Assembly: GCF_010730575.1 (NCBI RefSeq)
Contig: NZ_AP022614.1
Coordinates: 3,906,001-3,970,000, forward strand
DNA from: Mycobacterium parmense
GTDB lineage: Bacteria; Actinomycetota; Actinomycetes; Mycobacteriales; Mycobacteriaceae
Length of the DNA: 64,000 nt
Reading direction: 5' to 3'
The translations under genes and the position numbers were made by a program. Every line of letters starts with the position of its first letter. Within the stretch, counting starts at the first letter, position 1. Under the pieces are notes generated by a model. That model was not told the DNA's origin. It did no database searches and saw only the letters and a program-made list of their open reading frames with translations. Positions 53,379 through 62,604 of this stretch are shown here, one piece after another.

Positions 53379-55382
53379 ATGCAACAGGAGAAGGCCCCAG
53401 GAGCCACGCGGTCGCGGCGGGCGGTGTCCGTCGCGGTGGCGCAGACGGCCGGCTGGCTGCGTGCCAACCGGCTCGGCTTGTTCGGCGTGGCGATCGTGGT
53501 CGGTGTCGGCGCGGGGCTCGGGGCCGCGGCGTTCCGGTATTTGATCTTCGGTTTCACCTGGCTGGCGACCGGCAAAGACGAGTTCGGCCAGCAGGGATGG
53601 GTGGGCAGCGACCACCTGCCGTGGCTGGGCATCGGCTTCTTCGTGGTGATCCCGGTCGTCGGCGGATTGCTCTACGGGCCGCTGATCTCCCGGTTCGCCC
53701 GCGAGGCTCGGGGGCACGGCGTGCCGGAAGTCATGATCGCCGTCGCCGAGAACGGGGGCCGCATCCGCCCGCAGGTCACGGTGGTCAAAGCGCTGGCCTC
53801 GGCGCTGTGCATCGGGACCGGCGGCTCGGTGGGCCGGGAGGGGCCGATCGTGCAGATCGGGGCGGCCCTGGCCTCCAGCCTCGGCCAGTGGGTGCGGATG
53901 CCGGAAAACCGGCTGCGCGTCCTGGTGGCCTGCGGCGCCGCCGGCGGCATCTCGGCCACGTTCAACGCCCCCATCACCGGGGTGTTCTTCGCCGTCGAAC
54001 TGATCCTGCGGGAGTTGTCCGTCGAGGCCGTCTTCACGATCATGCTGTCCGCGATGGTTGCCGACGTGATCTCCCGGGTCTTCTTCGGTTCGGCGCCGTT
54101 CCTCACCCAACTCCCGGCCGGCATCGAGCTCGACCACATCGCCAACTACCTGCTGGTGGCCCTCCTCGCCGCGGTGGCGGGCCTGATCGGGATCCTGTTC
54201 AAGAACGTCCTGTACTCGACGGAGGATTTCTGCGACCGGATCTGGGGCGACCGTCCCGAATGGGCGCGACCGGCCGTCGGGGGCCTCGTGCTCGGCCTGC
54301 TGCTGCTCGCGGTGCCTCAGCTGTACGGGGTGGGCTACCCGGTCATGTACGCCACCTTCGCGGGCCACTACGCCATGTGGTTCCTGCTGATCCTGGCCGT
54401 GGGCAAGATGCTGGCCTGCAGCCTGACCATCGGCATCGGTGGTTCGGGCGGCGTGTTCGCGCCGTCGCTGTTCATCGGGGCCACCTCCGGCATGGCCTTC
54501 GGCGTGTTGGCTCATCACCTGATCGGCCCGGCGGTCGGTGAGCCAGCGCTGTACGCCGTCGTCGGCATGGGTGCCGTGTTCGCCTCCGCCGCGCGGGCGC
54601 CGCTGACGGCGCTGGCCAGCACGGTCGAGATGACGGGCGACTTCACCCTCACCCTGCCCGTCATGCTCGCCGTCGCCGTCGGCACGACCGTGTCGCGCGG
54701 GATCTCCTACGGCACCATCTACACCACCAAGTTGCTGCGCCGCGGGATCGACATCGACCGTCCCACGCCCACCCACGCGTTCGCCGAACTGACCGCCGCC
54801 GACGCCATGCACCAGTTCCCGGCCCCGCTCGACCTGAACCATCCGGTGGCCGACGCAGACCGCGACTGGACGCCCCTGCTGGGCCCCGTCACCCGCGTCC
54901 GCGAGCCCCAGGCGCTGTTCGCCAATGACAGCCTCGCCCAGGCGCTGCGCCAACTGGTCCTCTACGGCCGCGACGGATTGCCGGTTATCGACACCGAGGC
55001 CCGGCGGGTTCAGGGTTGGCTGACCAACCAGAACGTCTTGCGCACGGTCGGCGCACGCTTCACCGATGCCGTCCCCGACATCGCCGCGGGCCGCGAAGCC
55101 GCCGAGTGGGCCAACCCACAAAGCGCGGACGCGCAACACGATCCGCGCAGCCAACTGACCGGGTATTGCATCGTCGAACACACGCTCGCCACCGACTCCG
55201 CCGCCGTCGGCCGCGCCGTCAGCGAACTCGACTGGCCGGCCGGGCACATTCCCGTGTCGATCGTCCACAACCGGCAACTCGTCGACGCCGACGCCTCGGT
55301 GCGGCTGGCCGCGGGTGACCGGATCAACATCTTGGTCCCCAAAAACGGTTCAGGAGAACAAAATCCGGCGCCCCGGTCTTAG
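53379..55382 (+). CDS. ClC-family chloride channel/transporter with C-terminal regulatory domains, Rv0143c homologue
   Basis: A 667-residue ClC protein with about ten or more membrane helices. Selectivity motifs are seen: GTGGSVGREGP with the gating Glu at residue 154, and GIGGSGGVFAPSLFIGA. A Glu at this position fits both channels and H+/Cl- exchangers. After the membrane part come CBS-like residues (LTAADAMHQFP, YGRDGLPVIDTE) and a TrkA-C-like end (LVDADASVRLAAGDRINILVPK). The ATG at 53379 follows GGAAGG. Confidence 0.93.
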   Translation: MQQEKAPGATRSRRAVSVAVAQTAGWLRANRLGLFGVAIVVGVGAGLGAAAFRYLIFGFTWLATGKDEFGQQGWVGSDHLPWLGIGFFVVIPVVGGLLYGPLISRFAREARGHGVPEVMIAVAENGGRIRPQVTVVKALASALCIGTGGSVGREGPIVQIGAALASSLGQWVRMPENRLRVLVACGAAGGISATFNAPITGVFFAVELILRELSVEAVFTIMLSAMVADVISRVFFGSAPFLTQLPAGIELDHIANYLLVALLAAVAGLIGILFKNVLYSTEDFCDRIWGDRPEWARPAVGGLVLGLLLLAVPQLYGVGYPVMYATFAGHYAMWFLLILAVGKMLACSLTIGIGGSGGVFAPSLFIGATSGMAFGVLAHHLIGPAVGEPALYAVVGMGAVFASAARAPLTALASTVEMTGDFTLTLPVMLAVAVGTTVSRGISYGTIYTTKLLRRGIDIDRPTPTHAFAELTAADAMHQFPAPLDLNHPVADADRDWTPLLGPVTRVREPQALFANDSLAQALRQLVLYGRDGLPVIDTEARRVQGWLTNQNVLRTVGARFTDAVPDIAAGREAAEWANPQSADAQHDPRSQLTGYCIVEHTLATDSAAVGRAVSELDWPAGHIPVSIVHNRQLVDADASVRLAAGDRINILVPKNGSGEQNPAPRS

Positions 55383-55397
55383 TGACCGAGGCGCCGG
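55365..55397. terminator. Stem-loop terminator between convergent ClC and Dps genes
   Basis: Arms CCGGCGCCCCGGTC (55365-55378) and GACCGAGGCGCCGG (55384-55397) pair with one mismatch around the loop TTAGT. The ClC stop codon lies in the loop. No U-tract follows, which is common in mycobacteria. Its position between convergent genes fits a bidirectional terminator. Confidence 0.7.
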
Positions 55398-55421
55398 AGT
55401 TGCTCTGTGCTCAGAACCGGA

Positions 55422-55970
55422 TCACGGATTGGCGCGCGCGCTGCTCGCCGCGTCCTTCTCCGTGGTCGAGCCCTGGTGCGTCAGTTGGCCGCCCGAGCTC
55501 TCCAGGTGCGCACGCACGAACCACTGGAACTTCTCCAGCTGGCCGGCCTGCCCGATCAACAGGTCCTGGGTGACCTGGTCGAGTTCGTCCGTCTCATCGA
55601 TGGCCTTGCGGATGTCCTCGATCACACCGGTGTAGACGAGGTCCAGCGCAGCCAGATGGGATTGCACGCAATCCCGGCCGACGGAGTAGTCATCCCAGGT
55701 CCGGTCCCTGATGATCGCGCCCGGGGTGCCTTCCGGTGAGGCGCCCAGCGCCGCGATCCGCTCGGCCACGTCGTCGGCGAACCCGCGCACGGCGTCGACC
55801 TGCGGGTCGATCATCTCGTGCACACCAATGAAGTTGGGCCCCACCACGTTCCAGTGCACATGCTTGAGCGTGAGGTGCAGGTCGTTGTAGGTGCTCAGTT
55901 GCCGTTGCAGCAGTTCAGCAAGCCGCGCCCCCTGCTTGTCGGTCAATCCGGGAATAGTGAACTGCGTCAT
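55422..55970 (-). CDS. Dps-family DNA-protecting ferritin
   Basis: A 182-residue Dps protein: the ferroxidase ligands are in LKHVHWNVVGPNFIGVHEMIDPQVDAV-type order (His and the HE-x3-D part), followed by a helical core with GTPGAIIRDRTWDDY. It forms a dodecamer that stores iron, uses H2O2 and protects DNA. The C-terminal tail is polar. It is convergent with the ClC gene, and no Dps gene lies at this place in H37Rv as I recall it. Confidence 0.93.
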   Translation of the reverse strand: MTQFTIPGLTDKQGARLAELLQRQLSTYNDLHLTLKHVHWNVVGPNFIGVHEMIDPQVDAVRGFADDVAERIAALGASPEGTPGAIIRDRTWDDYSVGRDCVQSHLAALDLVYTGVIEDIRKAIDETDELDQVTQDLLIGQAGQLEKFQWFVRAHLESSGGQLTHQGSTTEKDAASSARANP

Positions 55971-56062
55971 CGATCACTCCTGATTTCATAACTATCTTGA
56001 CCAGGGGCGCATACCCCGGCTCGCCGGCCCGTAATCGTTGGCCCGCGCCCGGGTAGTCGAGC

Positions 56063-56992
56063 TCACAGCGAATCAATCCGCTGCACCGGCAGCCGTGCGC
56101 CGCGACGCGGTTCGTATGCCAAACCGCTCGCCTCGAGCAGGCGGACCACGCGGTGGCGGTGCGGTCGCATCGGTTCGAGGAGCTCGAGCATGCCGGCGTC
56201 GTCGACCGGGTGCCCCAGCAACGTCCACCCCACCATCTTCGGGACGTGGTAGTCACCGACGGACAGCGCGTCGGCGTCGCCGAACGCCCGCTGCGCCGTC
56301 TCGGCGGCGGTCCACTCGCCCACCCCCGTCAGCGACGTCAACGCCGCACGGGCCTGCGCGGCGGTCCGCGTTACCAGCCGCTGAAGCGAATCCGCCCGCC
56401 GCGCACAACCCACGATCGTCTGCGCCCGCCTGGGGTCGACGTTGGCGCGGTGGAACTCCCACGACGGGATGTGGCGCCACTGTTCGGCCGACGGCGGCAC
56501 CCGCATCCGGGCGGGCGCCGGGCCCGGCGCGGGTGTCCCGTACTTGGACACCAGCACGCGCCAGGAGCGGAATGCGTCTGCGCCGGGCACCCGCTGCTCG
56601 ATGATCGCGGGAATCAGCGCCTCCAGCACCAGACCGGTGCGGCCCAGGCGCAGATGTCCGACGCGCCGGTGCGCGTCGGCCACCACCGGGTGCAGTGCGA
56701 CGAAATCCGAGGCGTCGTCGTAGCGCCCGAGCATCGCCGGCAACATCTCGAGGAACTCCGCGGCACCGTCGCCCCAGGCCACCCCGTGGGCGGCGGTCGC
56801 GGATTCGCGGGTGATGCGGGCCGTGACGGGCCCGCTGGGCAGCAGGCTGGTGCGCCAGATCGCTCCGTCACCGAGCAGCTGGAAGCACGGGTCGCCGGGG
56901 CCGCGGCGCAGCGGCGCGAGGGTGTGCCGGAAGCTGACCGCCCCCGGGAACGTGACTGTGCGTGTGTACTCCACCGGTTCGCCCCGACTCAC
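56063..56992 (-). CDS. AlkA-type DNA-3-methyladenine glycosylase, Rv0142 homologue
   Basis: A 309-residue HhH-GPD protein. The helix-hairpin-helix and catalytic segment read SLTGVGEWTAAETAQRAFGDAD and then LSVGDYHVPKMVGW, with the catalytic Asp in GDYHVP. It should excise alkylated bases. A large N-terminal domain (about 1-110) precedes it, as in AlkA. It is divergent from the small gene at 57034, with 41 bases between the two starts. Confidence 0.87.
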   Translation of the reverse strand: MSRGEPVEYTRTVTFPGAVSFRHTLAPLRRGPGDPCFQLLGDGAIWRTSLLPSGPVTARITRESATAAHGVAWGDGAAEFLEMLPAMLGRYDDASDFVALHPVVADAHRRVGHLRLGRTGLVLEALIPAIIEQRVPGADAFRSWRVLVSKYGTPAPGPAPARMRVPPSAEQWRHIPSWEFHRANVDPRRAQTIVGCARRADSLQRLVTRTAAQARAALTSLTGVGEWTAAETAQRAFGDADALSVGDYHVPKMVGWTLLGHPVDDAGMLELLEPMRPHRHRVVRLLEASGLAYEPRRGARLPVQRIDSL

Positions 56993-57033
56993 CCTGATTG
57001 ACCGCCAACTGCGTACCAGGTCAATATTGGCGT

Positions 57034-57441
57034 GTGACGACGCCGTTCGATGCCCCGCACGGCGAACTGGCCTGGATGTTCCTGCAGTGCGCCGCCGAGG
57101 GCGGCGACCTGGACGAGGGTTTCTCGCTGCTCAGCGACGACTTCACCTACTGGACGCTGGCCACCCGGACCACCTCCGACAAACACACGCTGCGGCGTTC
57201 GATCGAACGGCGCAAGGAGTTGCTCGAGGTGACAGTGGACCTGATCGGCTGCGTCAACGAGGGCAGCACGGTGGTCGTCGAGGCGCAGGCCGCCGGCACC
57301 ACCACCGACGGCGCCGCCTACGACAGCCCGTTCGTGTGCATCTTCGAGACGCGCGACGGGCTCATCGCCTCGATGCGCCTCTACAGCGACACCCGCGCCC
57401 TCGAGCGAGCGCTTCCGGGGGCGGAACTCCTACTGGGCTGA
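57034..57441 (+). CDS. SnoaL-like/NTF2-fold protein, Rv0141c homologue
   Basis: A 135-residue SnoaL-like protein: GFSLLSDDFTYWTLATRT, RRSIERRKELLEVT and SPFVCIFETRDGLIASMRLYSDT fit the cone-shaped fold with a ligand pocket. Function unknown; members include cyclases, epoxide hydrolases and isomerases. The start is the GTG at 57034 (TTPFDAPHGEL), rather than the upstream in-frame ATG at 56998. Its 3' end overlaps the convergent DUF427 gene by 12 bases. Confidence 0.82.
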   Translation: MTTPFDAPHGELAWMFLQCAAEGGDLDEGFSLLSDDFTYWTLATRTTSDKHTLRRSIERRKELLEVTVDLIGCVNEGSTVVVEAQAAGTTTDGAAYDSPFVCIFETRDGLIASMRLYSDTRALERALPGAELLLG

Positions 57442-57810
57442 TACGAGGATCTCGGCCCGGTCCGGGTAGAAGGCGACATGGCCGCCGATGGCCGCCACGG
57501 CCGGATAGGGTTTCTCGTAAGTCCAGATCACGTCGTCCACGGTGTCACCGGCCGAGGTGGTGACGCTGTAGTAGCTGGCCTCGCCCTTGAACGGACAGTA
57601 CGTGGTGGTGTCGGTGGCCGTCAGCCGCTCCTGCACCACGTCGCTCATCGGAATGTATTGCACGACAGGCAGAGTCGCCTCCCGTAATTGCAACGCCGCG
57701 GTCGTGTCGGCGACGAGCTCGCCGTTGACGCGGACCTGGACCCGCCCTTCGGTCGGCTCGATCGTGATCGGGTGCCCGGCGCTGGGTTCCTTGATTTCCG
57801 GGTGGCTCAT
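57430..57810 (-). CDS. DUF427 protein, Rv0140 homologue
   Basis: A 126-residue single DUF427 domain: VQVRVNGELVADTTAALQLREA, PVVQYIPMSDV and the signature TTYCPFKGEASYYSV. Biochemical role unknown. It is the short paralogue of the two-domain DUF427 protein at 18951. Confidence 0.88.
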   Translation of the reverse strand: MSHPEIKEPSAGHPITIEPTEGRVQVRVNGELVADTTAALQLREATLPVVQYIPMSDVVQERLTATDTTTYCPFKGEASYYSVTTSAGDTVDDVIWTYEKPYPAVAAIGGHVAFYPDRAEILVSAQ

Positions 57811-57910
57811 GACAGATTCCTCCTGTGCTGCGGATTACGGTTGCAACACCGTGCGGCCGCCGAGACTTCCCGTCATCGCGAACCGGTCAGGGCGCCCCGG
57901 ACGTCCCCGG

Positions 57911-58936
57911 CTACTCCGGCGACGCGGTGGTGCTCTTCTTCGTGCCCGTGCGCATGGCCGCCCAGAATCGGGCCGCCTCGCGGATAGACTCCTCGACCGG
58001 GCGCGGCTCCCAGCCCAACTCCCGCTTGGCCTTGCTGCTGTCGACGTCGGCCTCGGCGCGCATCATGCGCACCGACGCGAGGCTGAGCTCGGCGTCCTTT
58101 CCGGTCAGCTTGGCCCTCAAGGTGCCGAGGGCGGCCATGGCGTAGAGCGTCGGGACCGAGATGGATCGCCGCGGCGGTGGCACGCCGGCCTCGTCGGCGG
58201 CGATCCGCACGACGTCGTTCAGCGCGATCATCCGCTCGGAGATCAGATAGCGCTCCCCGACGCGGCCCCGCTCGGCGGCCAGGATCATGGCCCGCGCGGC
58301 GTCGTCGACTCCGACGACCTCGAGCGCAATACCGTTCATCAGGAAGGGCAGCTTGCCGAAGACCGCGCCGGCGATGAAGGCACCGTGCGGCGTGCCTCCC
58401 CAGTCGCCGCTGCCGTACGTCGTCGAGACGCACATCGCGACGGCGGGCAGCCCCGCCTCGGCGACATACCGCATCACCAAATCTTCGGCCTGGACCCGGG
58501 ATTGGACGTAGGGCGTGAGTCCGTGCGGGTCGATGATGTCCTCTTCGGTCGCCACGTGGCCGTGCCGGCGGCCCACCGTCGCGTAGGTGCTGGTGAAGAC
58601 GAACCGGCGCAGGCCGGGCTGCTGCACGGCGACGTCGAGGACGTTGCGCAGCCCTTCGACGTTGGTGCGGAACAGCGGCGCGGGATCGCGCAGCCAGGCA
58701 CGGGTGTCGACGACGCAGTAGTAGACGTCGTCGACCCCGTCCATCGCCGCGGTGAGGGTGGCGGTGTCGAACACATCCCCGTGAAACCGTGTCAGCGCGA
58801 GATCGTCGATGGCTCGGGTGTTCGCGCCTTCGCGCACCATCGCGCGTACCTCTTCGCCGTCGGCGACGAGCTGGCGGGTGACATGCGAACCCAGAAATCC
58901 GTTGGCGCCGACGACCAGCTTGGGTTTCGTGCTCAT
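57911..58936 (-). CDS. NAD-dependent epimerase/dehydratase (extended SDR), Rv0139 homologue
   Basis: A 341-residue extended SDR with the cofactor motif VVGANGFLGSHVTRQL, FTSTYATVG and YVQSRVQAE (Tyr near the active site; the usual Y-x3-K reads YVQSR). Such proteins reduce or epimerise sugars, flavonoids or 3-beta-hydroxysteroids. The ATG at 58936 overlaps the stop of the SnoaL-like gene as ATGA. The longer open frame upstream reads across that gene and is not used. Confidence 0.88.
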   Translation of the reverse strand: MSTKPKLVVGANGFLGSHVTRQLVADGEEVRAMVREGANTRAIDDLALTRFHGDVFDTATLTAAMDGVDDVYYCVVDTRAWLRDPAPLFRTNVEGLRNVLDVAVQQPGLRRFVFTSTYATVGRRHGHVATEEDIIDPHGLTPYVQSRVQAEDLVMRYVAEAGLPAVAMCVSTTYGSGDWGGTPHGAFIAGAVFGKLPFLMNGIALEVVGVDDAARAMILAAERGRVGERYLISERMIALNDVVRIAADEAGVPPPRRSISVPTLYAMAALGTLRAKLTGKDAELSLASVRMMRAEADVDSSKAKRELGWEPRPVEESIREAARFWAAMRTGTKKSTTASPE

Positions 58937-59436
58937 GACCCTCCGTTCTGCCGCATCCAATCGGCGGCGTCGTCGTCGAGGGTGCCCAGCGCCTGCGCCT
59001 TGCGGCACCACTTCTTGGCGGCCCGCAAGAAGCGCAGCGGGTTGTAGATGTCCTCCTGTCGTGACCACAGGCCGTCGCCGGCGTAGGTGATGATGGAGAT
59101 GTTCGTCGCGGTGACGACGCTGCCGTCCCCGGGATCCTTCATGGGGTTGTCCAGCTCGCAGATGACCCGCCCGGTCGACTCGTCGATCACCGACCACAGC
59201 GACGGGAAAGCCACCATGTGGCTGCCCGGGAACGTCGTCATGGTCCGCTTGATCCACTCGCGAACCTCGTCGCGGCCGTGCATGGTGCCCGCCGCGTGCT
59301 CGACGTATTCGACGTCCGGCGTGTAGTGCTCGATCCAGGCGTCCCAGTCCCGCGACCGCGCCGCCTGGTCGACGGTCGCCTCGAATTTGTCGAAAGCGGC
59401 AGCCAATTCGCTACGGGAGAACTTTGGCGTGCTCAT
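58933..59436 (-). CDS. SnoaL-like/NTF2-fold protein, Rv0138 homologue
   Basis: A 167-residue SnoaL-like protein: RDWDAWIEHYTPDVEYVEHAAG, GRDEVREWIKRTMTTFPG and ICELDNPMKDPGDGSVVTATNISI. The ligand is unknown. Its length equals that of the H37Rv homologue. It is translationally coupled to the epimerase gene; its start region is divergent from msrA. Confidence 0.9.
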   Translation of the reverse strand: MSTPKFSRSELAAAFDKFEATVDQAARSRDWDAWIEHYTPDVEYVEHAAGTMHGRDEVREWIKRTMTTFPGSHMVAFPSLWSVIDESTGRVICELDNPMKDPGDGSVVTATNISIITYAGDGLWSRQEDIYNPLRFLRAAKKWCRKAQALGTLDDDAADWMRQNGGS

Positions 59437-59523
59437 GATTTTGCGGCACCGTTGCAGCCCATCGGCGGAGTGTAGCCTGGGGATTGATTGCGCCCGCGTC
59501 GTGGCCGACAAGGAAGGCATGCA

Positions 59524-60039
59524 ATGACAACCACCGAAAAAGCGATTCTGGCCGGCGGCTGCTTCTGGGGCATGCAGGACCTCGTCCGCAAGCAGCCCGG
59601 CGTCATCGCGACGCGGGTCGGGTACACGGGCGGCGACGTGAAGAACGCGACCTACCGCAACCACGGCACCCATGCCGAGGCCATCGAGATCGTCTACGAC
59701 CCTTCGGTCACCGATTACCGCACGATGCTGGAGTTCTTCTTCCAGATTCACGACCCCACAACCAGGAACCGGCAGGGCAACGACCGCGGGACCAGTTACC
59801 GCTCGGCCATCTTCTACCTCGACGACGAGCAGAAGCGGGTCGCGCTCGACACCATCGCCGACGTCGAGGCGTCCGGCCTGTGGCCGGGCAAGGTCGTGAC
59901 CGAGGTCAGCCCGGCCGGTGATTTCTGGGAGGCCGAGCCCGAGCATCAGGACTACCTGCAGCGCTATCCCAACGGCTATACGTGCCACTACATCCGGCCC
60001 GATTGGAAGCTTCCCCGGCGGGCGACCGCCGGCCAGTAG
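59524..60039 (+). CDS. msrA: Peptide methionine-S-sulfoxide reductase MsrA
   Basis: A 171-residue MsrA with the catalytic motif GCFWG, Cys at residue 13, and [17 protein letters not shown]. It reduces the S form of methionine sulfoxide in proteins. The ATG at 59524 follows CAAGGAAGG. A later Cys ([10 protein letters not shown]) may serve as the resolving residue. The following 230 bases up to the cyp138 stop hold no gene I can support. Confidence 0.96.
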   Translation: MTTTEKAILAGGCFWGMQDLVRKQPGVIATRVGYTGGDVKNATYRNHGTHAEAIEIVYDPSVTDYRTMLEFFFQIHDPTTRNRQGNDRGTSYRSAIFYLDDEQKRVALDTIADVEASGLWPGKVVTEVSPAGDFWEAEPEHQDYLQRYPNGYTCHYIRPDWKLPRRATAGQ

Positions 60040-60269
60040 GTCCTGCGCTCGCGCCGTTTTCTGCAGCGCCGCTGTGGACCATCACCCTTTTTGCAGGCAC
60101 GAGGATTTCGGCAGCGACATCGACAAGAGCTTCGGGCTCATGCCGCCTCAACCCACCGTGTGGGATGCGTGCGAGGATCGCGATGACGGCATCCCGCCCC
60201 GAGCGGGGGTCGACGACCGTGTTCGACCGCGACGTGGTCGCGGTGACGGCCATCGCTGACGCCATGCGT

Positions 60270-61595
60270 TCAGCGCCGGTGGACCACCACGCGGCCGCCG
60301 TCTTTGGGCGTGAAGGCCACACCCCGCCCGTGCCACCGCTCACCGGGAGCCGACGTCGTCTCGATGGTGAACTGACGCAGCACCGTTCGTAGCACCACGT
60401 CCATCTCCATATTGGCGAAGGCGGCGCCCACGCAGCGCCGGGTGCCGCCCCCGAATGGGATCCACGCGAAAAAGGACGGCTTGGTGCCTACGTAGCGCTG
60501 CGGGTCGAAACGCTCCGGATCGGGGAAAACGTCGGGACGCCGGTGTATCTGGGCGATTCCGACCAGGATCGAGTGCCCGCGGGGAATTACCCAGTCGCCG
60601 AGGGCGAACAGCTGCGGGTAGACGTGGCGCCCGGCGAAGTCGATGACCGTCCTGGCCCGCTGGACCTCCAGGATCGTTGCCTGGCGCAGCTCTTGGCCGC
60701 CGCTGTCGGCCTCCTCGACTAGGGCGGTCAACACCTCCGGATGCCGGGTGAGCCGCTCGAATGCCCACGCCAACGTAGACGCCGTGGTTTCGTGGCCGGC
60801 GGCCAGCAGCGTCAACAGCTCGTCGCCGATGTCCTTGCGCGACATCGCCGATCCGTCGTCGTAGGTACTGCGCAGCATCAGCGCCAGCACATCGGTCCGG
60901 TCGGCGAAGTCGGGATCCGCCCGCTCGGCGTCGATGAGCTTGCCGATGACCACGTCGTAGCGGCGGCGCCACTCTTCGAGCCGGCCCCACGGCGTGTAAC
61001 GGCCGTAGCTGCGTTTGGGTTTCGGCATCGTCGCCATCCGCGAGCCCAGGGTGACCCACGGCGGGATGAGCCGGCGCAGCTCGTCGAGTTCGGCGCCCTC
61101 GGCCCCGAAGACGGCGCGCAATATGGCGTTGAGCGTGATGCGCATCATCGACGGCAGCGTCGCGATCGGCCGGCCCTGCGGCCAACCGGCGATCTCGCGT
61201 AGGGTCTCCTCTTCGATGATCGCCTCGTAGTTCTTCATGCTCTTGCCGTGGAACGGCGGCGCCAGCAGCCGCCGTCGCTGGCGGTGCGCCTCCCCGTCGA
61301 GGGCGAAGACCGAGCCCGTACCGAACAAACGGCTCAGGTTGGGCTGAATGTTGCCCAAGATGTCGGGGCTGGTGGTGAAAACCTGCTTGGCCAGCTGCGG
61401 GTCACTGACCACCACGGCGGGGCCATAGATCGGCAGGTCCAAGCTGAAGACCTCGCCGTGACGGCGCGCCAGATATTCCATCATGCGCCGACGCGACAAC
61501 GCAAACCCTATGCCCTGCACCAGCTTCGGGATTCGAGCTGCCGGAGGCAACCGGACGGCGGTGGGCTCCGGGGGTGCGGTGACTACTTCGCTCAT
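60270..61595 (-). CDS. cyp138: Cytochrome P450 CYP138
   Basis: A 441-residue P450, the same length as M. tuberculosis CYP138. The I-helix reads LLAAGHETTAST, the haem loop FGGGTRRCVG has Cys at residue 388, and PPFHGKSMKNYE matches the family. The natural substrate is unknown. The frame is open to 61706, but the ATG at 61595 (SEVVTAPPE) is the expected start. A divergent TetR gene and a pair of palindromes upstream suggest induction by a small molecule. Confidence 0.95.
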   Translation of the reverse strand: MSEVVTAPPEPTAVRLPPAARIPKLVQGIGFALSRRRMMEYLARRHGEVFSLDLPIYGPAVVVSDPQLAKQVFTTSPDILGNIQPNLSRLFGTGSVFALDGEAHRQRRRLLAPPFHGKSMKNYEAIIEEETLREIAGWPQGRPIATLPSMMRITLNAILRAVFGAEGAELDELRRLIPPWVTLGSRMATMPKPKRSYGRYTPWGRLEEWRRRYDVVIGKLIDAERADPDFADRTDVLALMLRSTYDDGSAMSRKDIGDELLTLLAAGHETTASTLAWAFERLTRHPEVLTALVEEADSGGQELRQATILEVQRARTVIDFAGRHVYPQLFALGDWVIPRGHSILVGIAQIHRRPDVFPDPERFDPQRYVGTKPSFFAWIPFGGGTRRCVGAAFANMEMDVVLRTVLRQFTIETTSAPGERWHGRGVAFTPKDGGRVVVHRR

Positions 61596-61634
61596 GGCGG
61601 CGCTGCTCCCAACATCTCGCCCCGCAACCGGGGT

Positions 61635-61685
61635 GGTACTACAACGTACCGCGACCTTCACCCCCGTACGGTACTCTGGGGTACC
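61635..61685. promoter_or_regulatory. Two GGTAC-N6-GTACC palindromes in the cyp138/TetR promoter region
   Basis: GGTAC-TACAAC-GTACC is at 61635-61650 and GGTAC-TCTGGG-GTACC at 61670-61685. Their starts are 35 bases apart. Both lie in the 132-base gap between divergent cyp138 and the TetR gene and share nothing but the arms, which suggests binding sites for the TetR protein. Confidence 0.75.
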
Positions 61686-61727
61686 AAACCTGACAAGGTG
61701 CCGCACTCACCGAAAGGGGCGCCGGCT

Positions 61728-62342
61728 TTGACATCAGCGGTGACCGCCGGCGAGGCGGCTGTCCACCACGACCCGTTTCGCCTCCGCCTGCTCGACGGGC
61801 TCGCCTTGTCCATCACCGAGCGCGGCTACCGCGCCAGCACGGTCGCCGACGTCGTCCGCAACGCCCACACCTCCAAGCGCACGTTCTACGACCAGTTCGC
61901 CAGCAAGGAGGAATGCTTTCTGGAGCTCCTGCAAACGGACGTCGAAAGGCTCGGCGACGAGATCGCCGCAGCGGTCGACACGGCCGCCGACTGGCAGGCG
62001 CAGATTCGTCAGGCGGTCGAGGCCTACGTCGGACACATCGAGGCCCGCCCGGCCATCACCCTGAGCTGGATCCGGGAGCTTCCCTCGCTCGGCGCCGTCG
62101 CCCGCCCGGTCCAGCGCCGCGGTCTGCAACTGCTGTCCGGCCTGCTGATCGACCTGAGCTCCAGCCCGGGATTCCGCCGGGCGGGCCTTCCCCGGCTGAC
62201 GCCGCCCCTGGCCGTGGTGCTGCTCGGGGGCCTACGGGAGCTCACTGCGCTCGCGGTCGAGGACGGCACGCCCGTCCGTGCAATCTTCGAGCCGGCGGTC
62301 GACGCGTCCGAGGCCCTGTTGGGCCCGCGGTTGCCCCATTAG
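61728..62342 (+). CDS. TetR-family regulator, Rv0135c homologue
   Basis: A 204-residue TetR protein with helix-turn-helix at about residues 16-64 (LSITERGYRASTVADVVRNA, then TSKRTFYDQFASKEECF). I choose the TTG at 61728, with AAAGGGG 8 bases upstream; the longer open frame covers the cyp138 promoter. It likely represses cyp138 and itself through the palindromes just upstream. Confidence 0.88.
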   Translation: MTSAVTAGEAAVHHDPFRLRLLDGLALSITERGYRASTVADVVRNAHTSKRTFYDQFASKEECFLELLQTDVERLGDEIAAAVDTAADWQAQIRQAVEAYVGHIEARPAITLSWIRELPSLGAVARPVQRRGLQLLSGLLIDLSSSPGFRRAGLPRLTPPLAVVLLGGLRELTALAVEDGTPVRAIFEPAVDASEALLGPRLPH

Positions 62343-62380
62343 GCTCGGCGCGAACCCTCACCGAAATGGAGGCTCCGCCA

Positions 62381-62593
62381 ATGCGCCTGTCGACTCGAAA
62401 CCAGCTCAAAGGGACCATCACCGAAGTCGATCTCGGCAGCGTGATGGCGATCGTGAAGGTCAAGCTCGATGGCGGTCAGCAGATCGTCACCTCCTCTGTC
62501 ACCAAGGACGCGGCCACCGACCTCGGCCTGAAGGTGGGCCAGCCCGCGACGGTGTTCATCAAGTCGACAGAGGTCACAATCGGCGTCGAGTAG
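62381..62593 (+). CDS. Single-domain Mop/TOBE molybdenum-binding protein
   Basis: A 70-residue molbindin: STRNQLKGTITEVDLGSVMAIVKVKL and the ending LKVGQPATVFIKSTEVTIGV are typical of a lone Mop domain, which assembles into oligomers that bind molybdate or tungstate. GGAGG precedes the ATG at 62381. It follows the TetR gene by 38 bases on the same strand. No other molybdenum gene is nearby. Confidence 0.88.
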   Translation: MRLSTRNQLKGTITEVDLGSVMAIVKVKLDGGQQIVTSSVTKDAATDLGLKVGQPATVFIKSTEVTIGVE

Positions 62594-62604
62594 CCTGACC
62601 GGCT

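Noticed and set aside
53052..55277. A 741-codon minus-strand open frame opposite the ClC gene
   Set aside because: Low-complexity, Asp/Gly/His-rich translation with no motif; the opposite strand encodes a clear ClC protein.
60040..60269. Short frames between msrA and cyp138
   Set aside because: None has a start signal or family resemblance; most read into the cyp138 3' end in a wrong frame.
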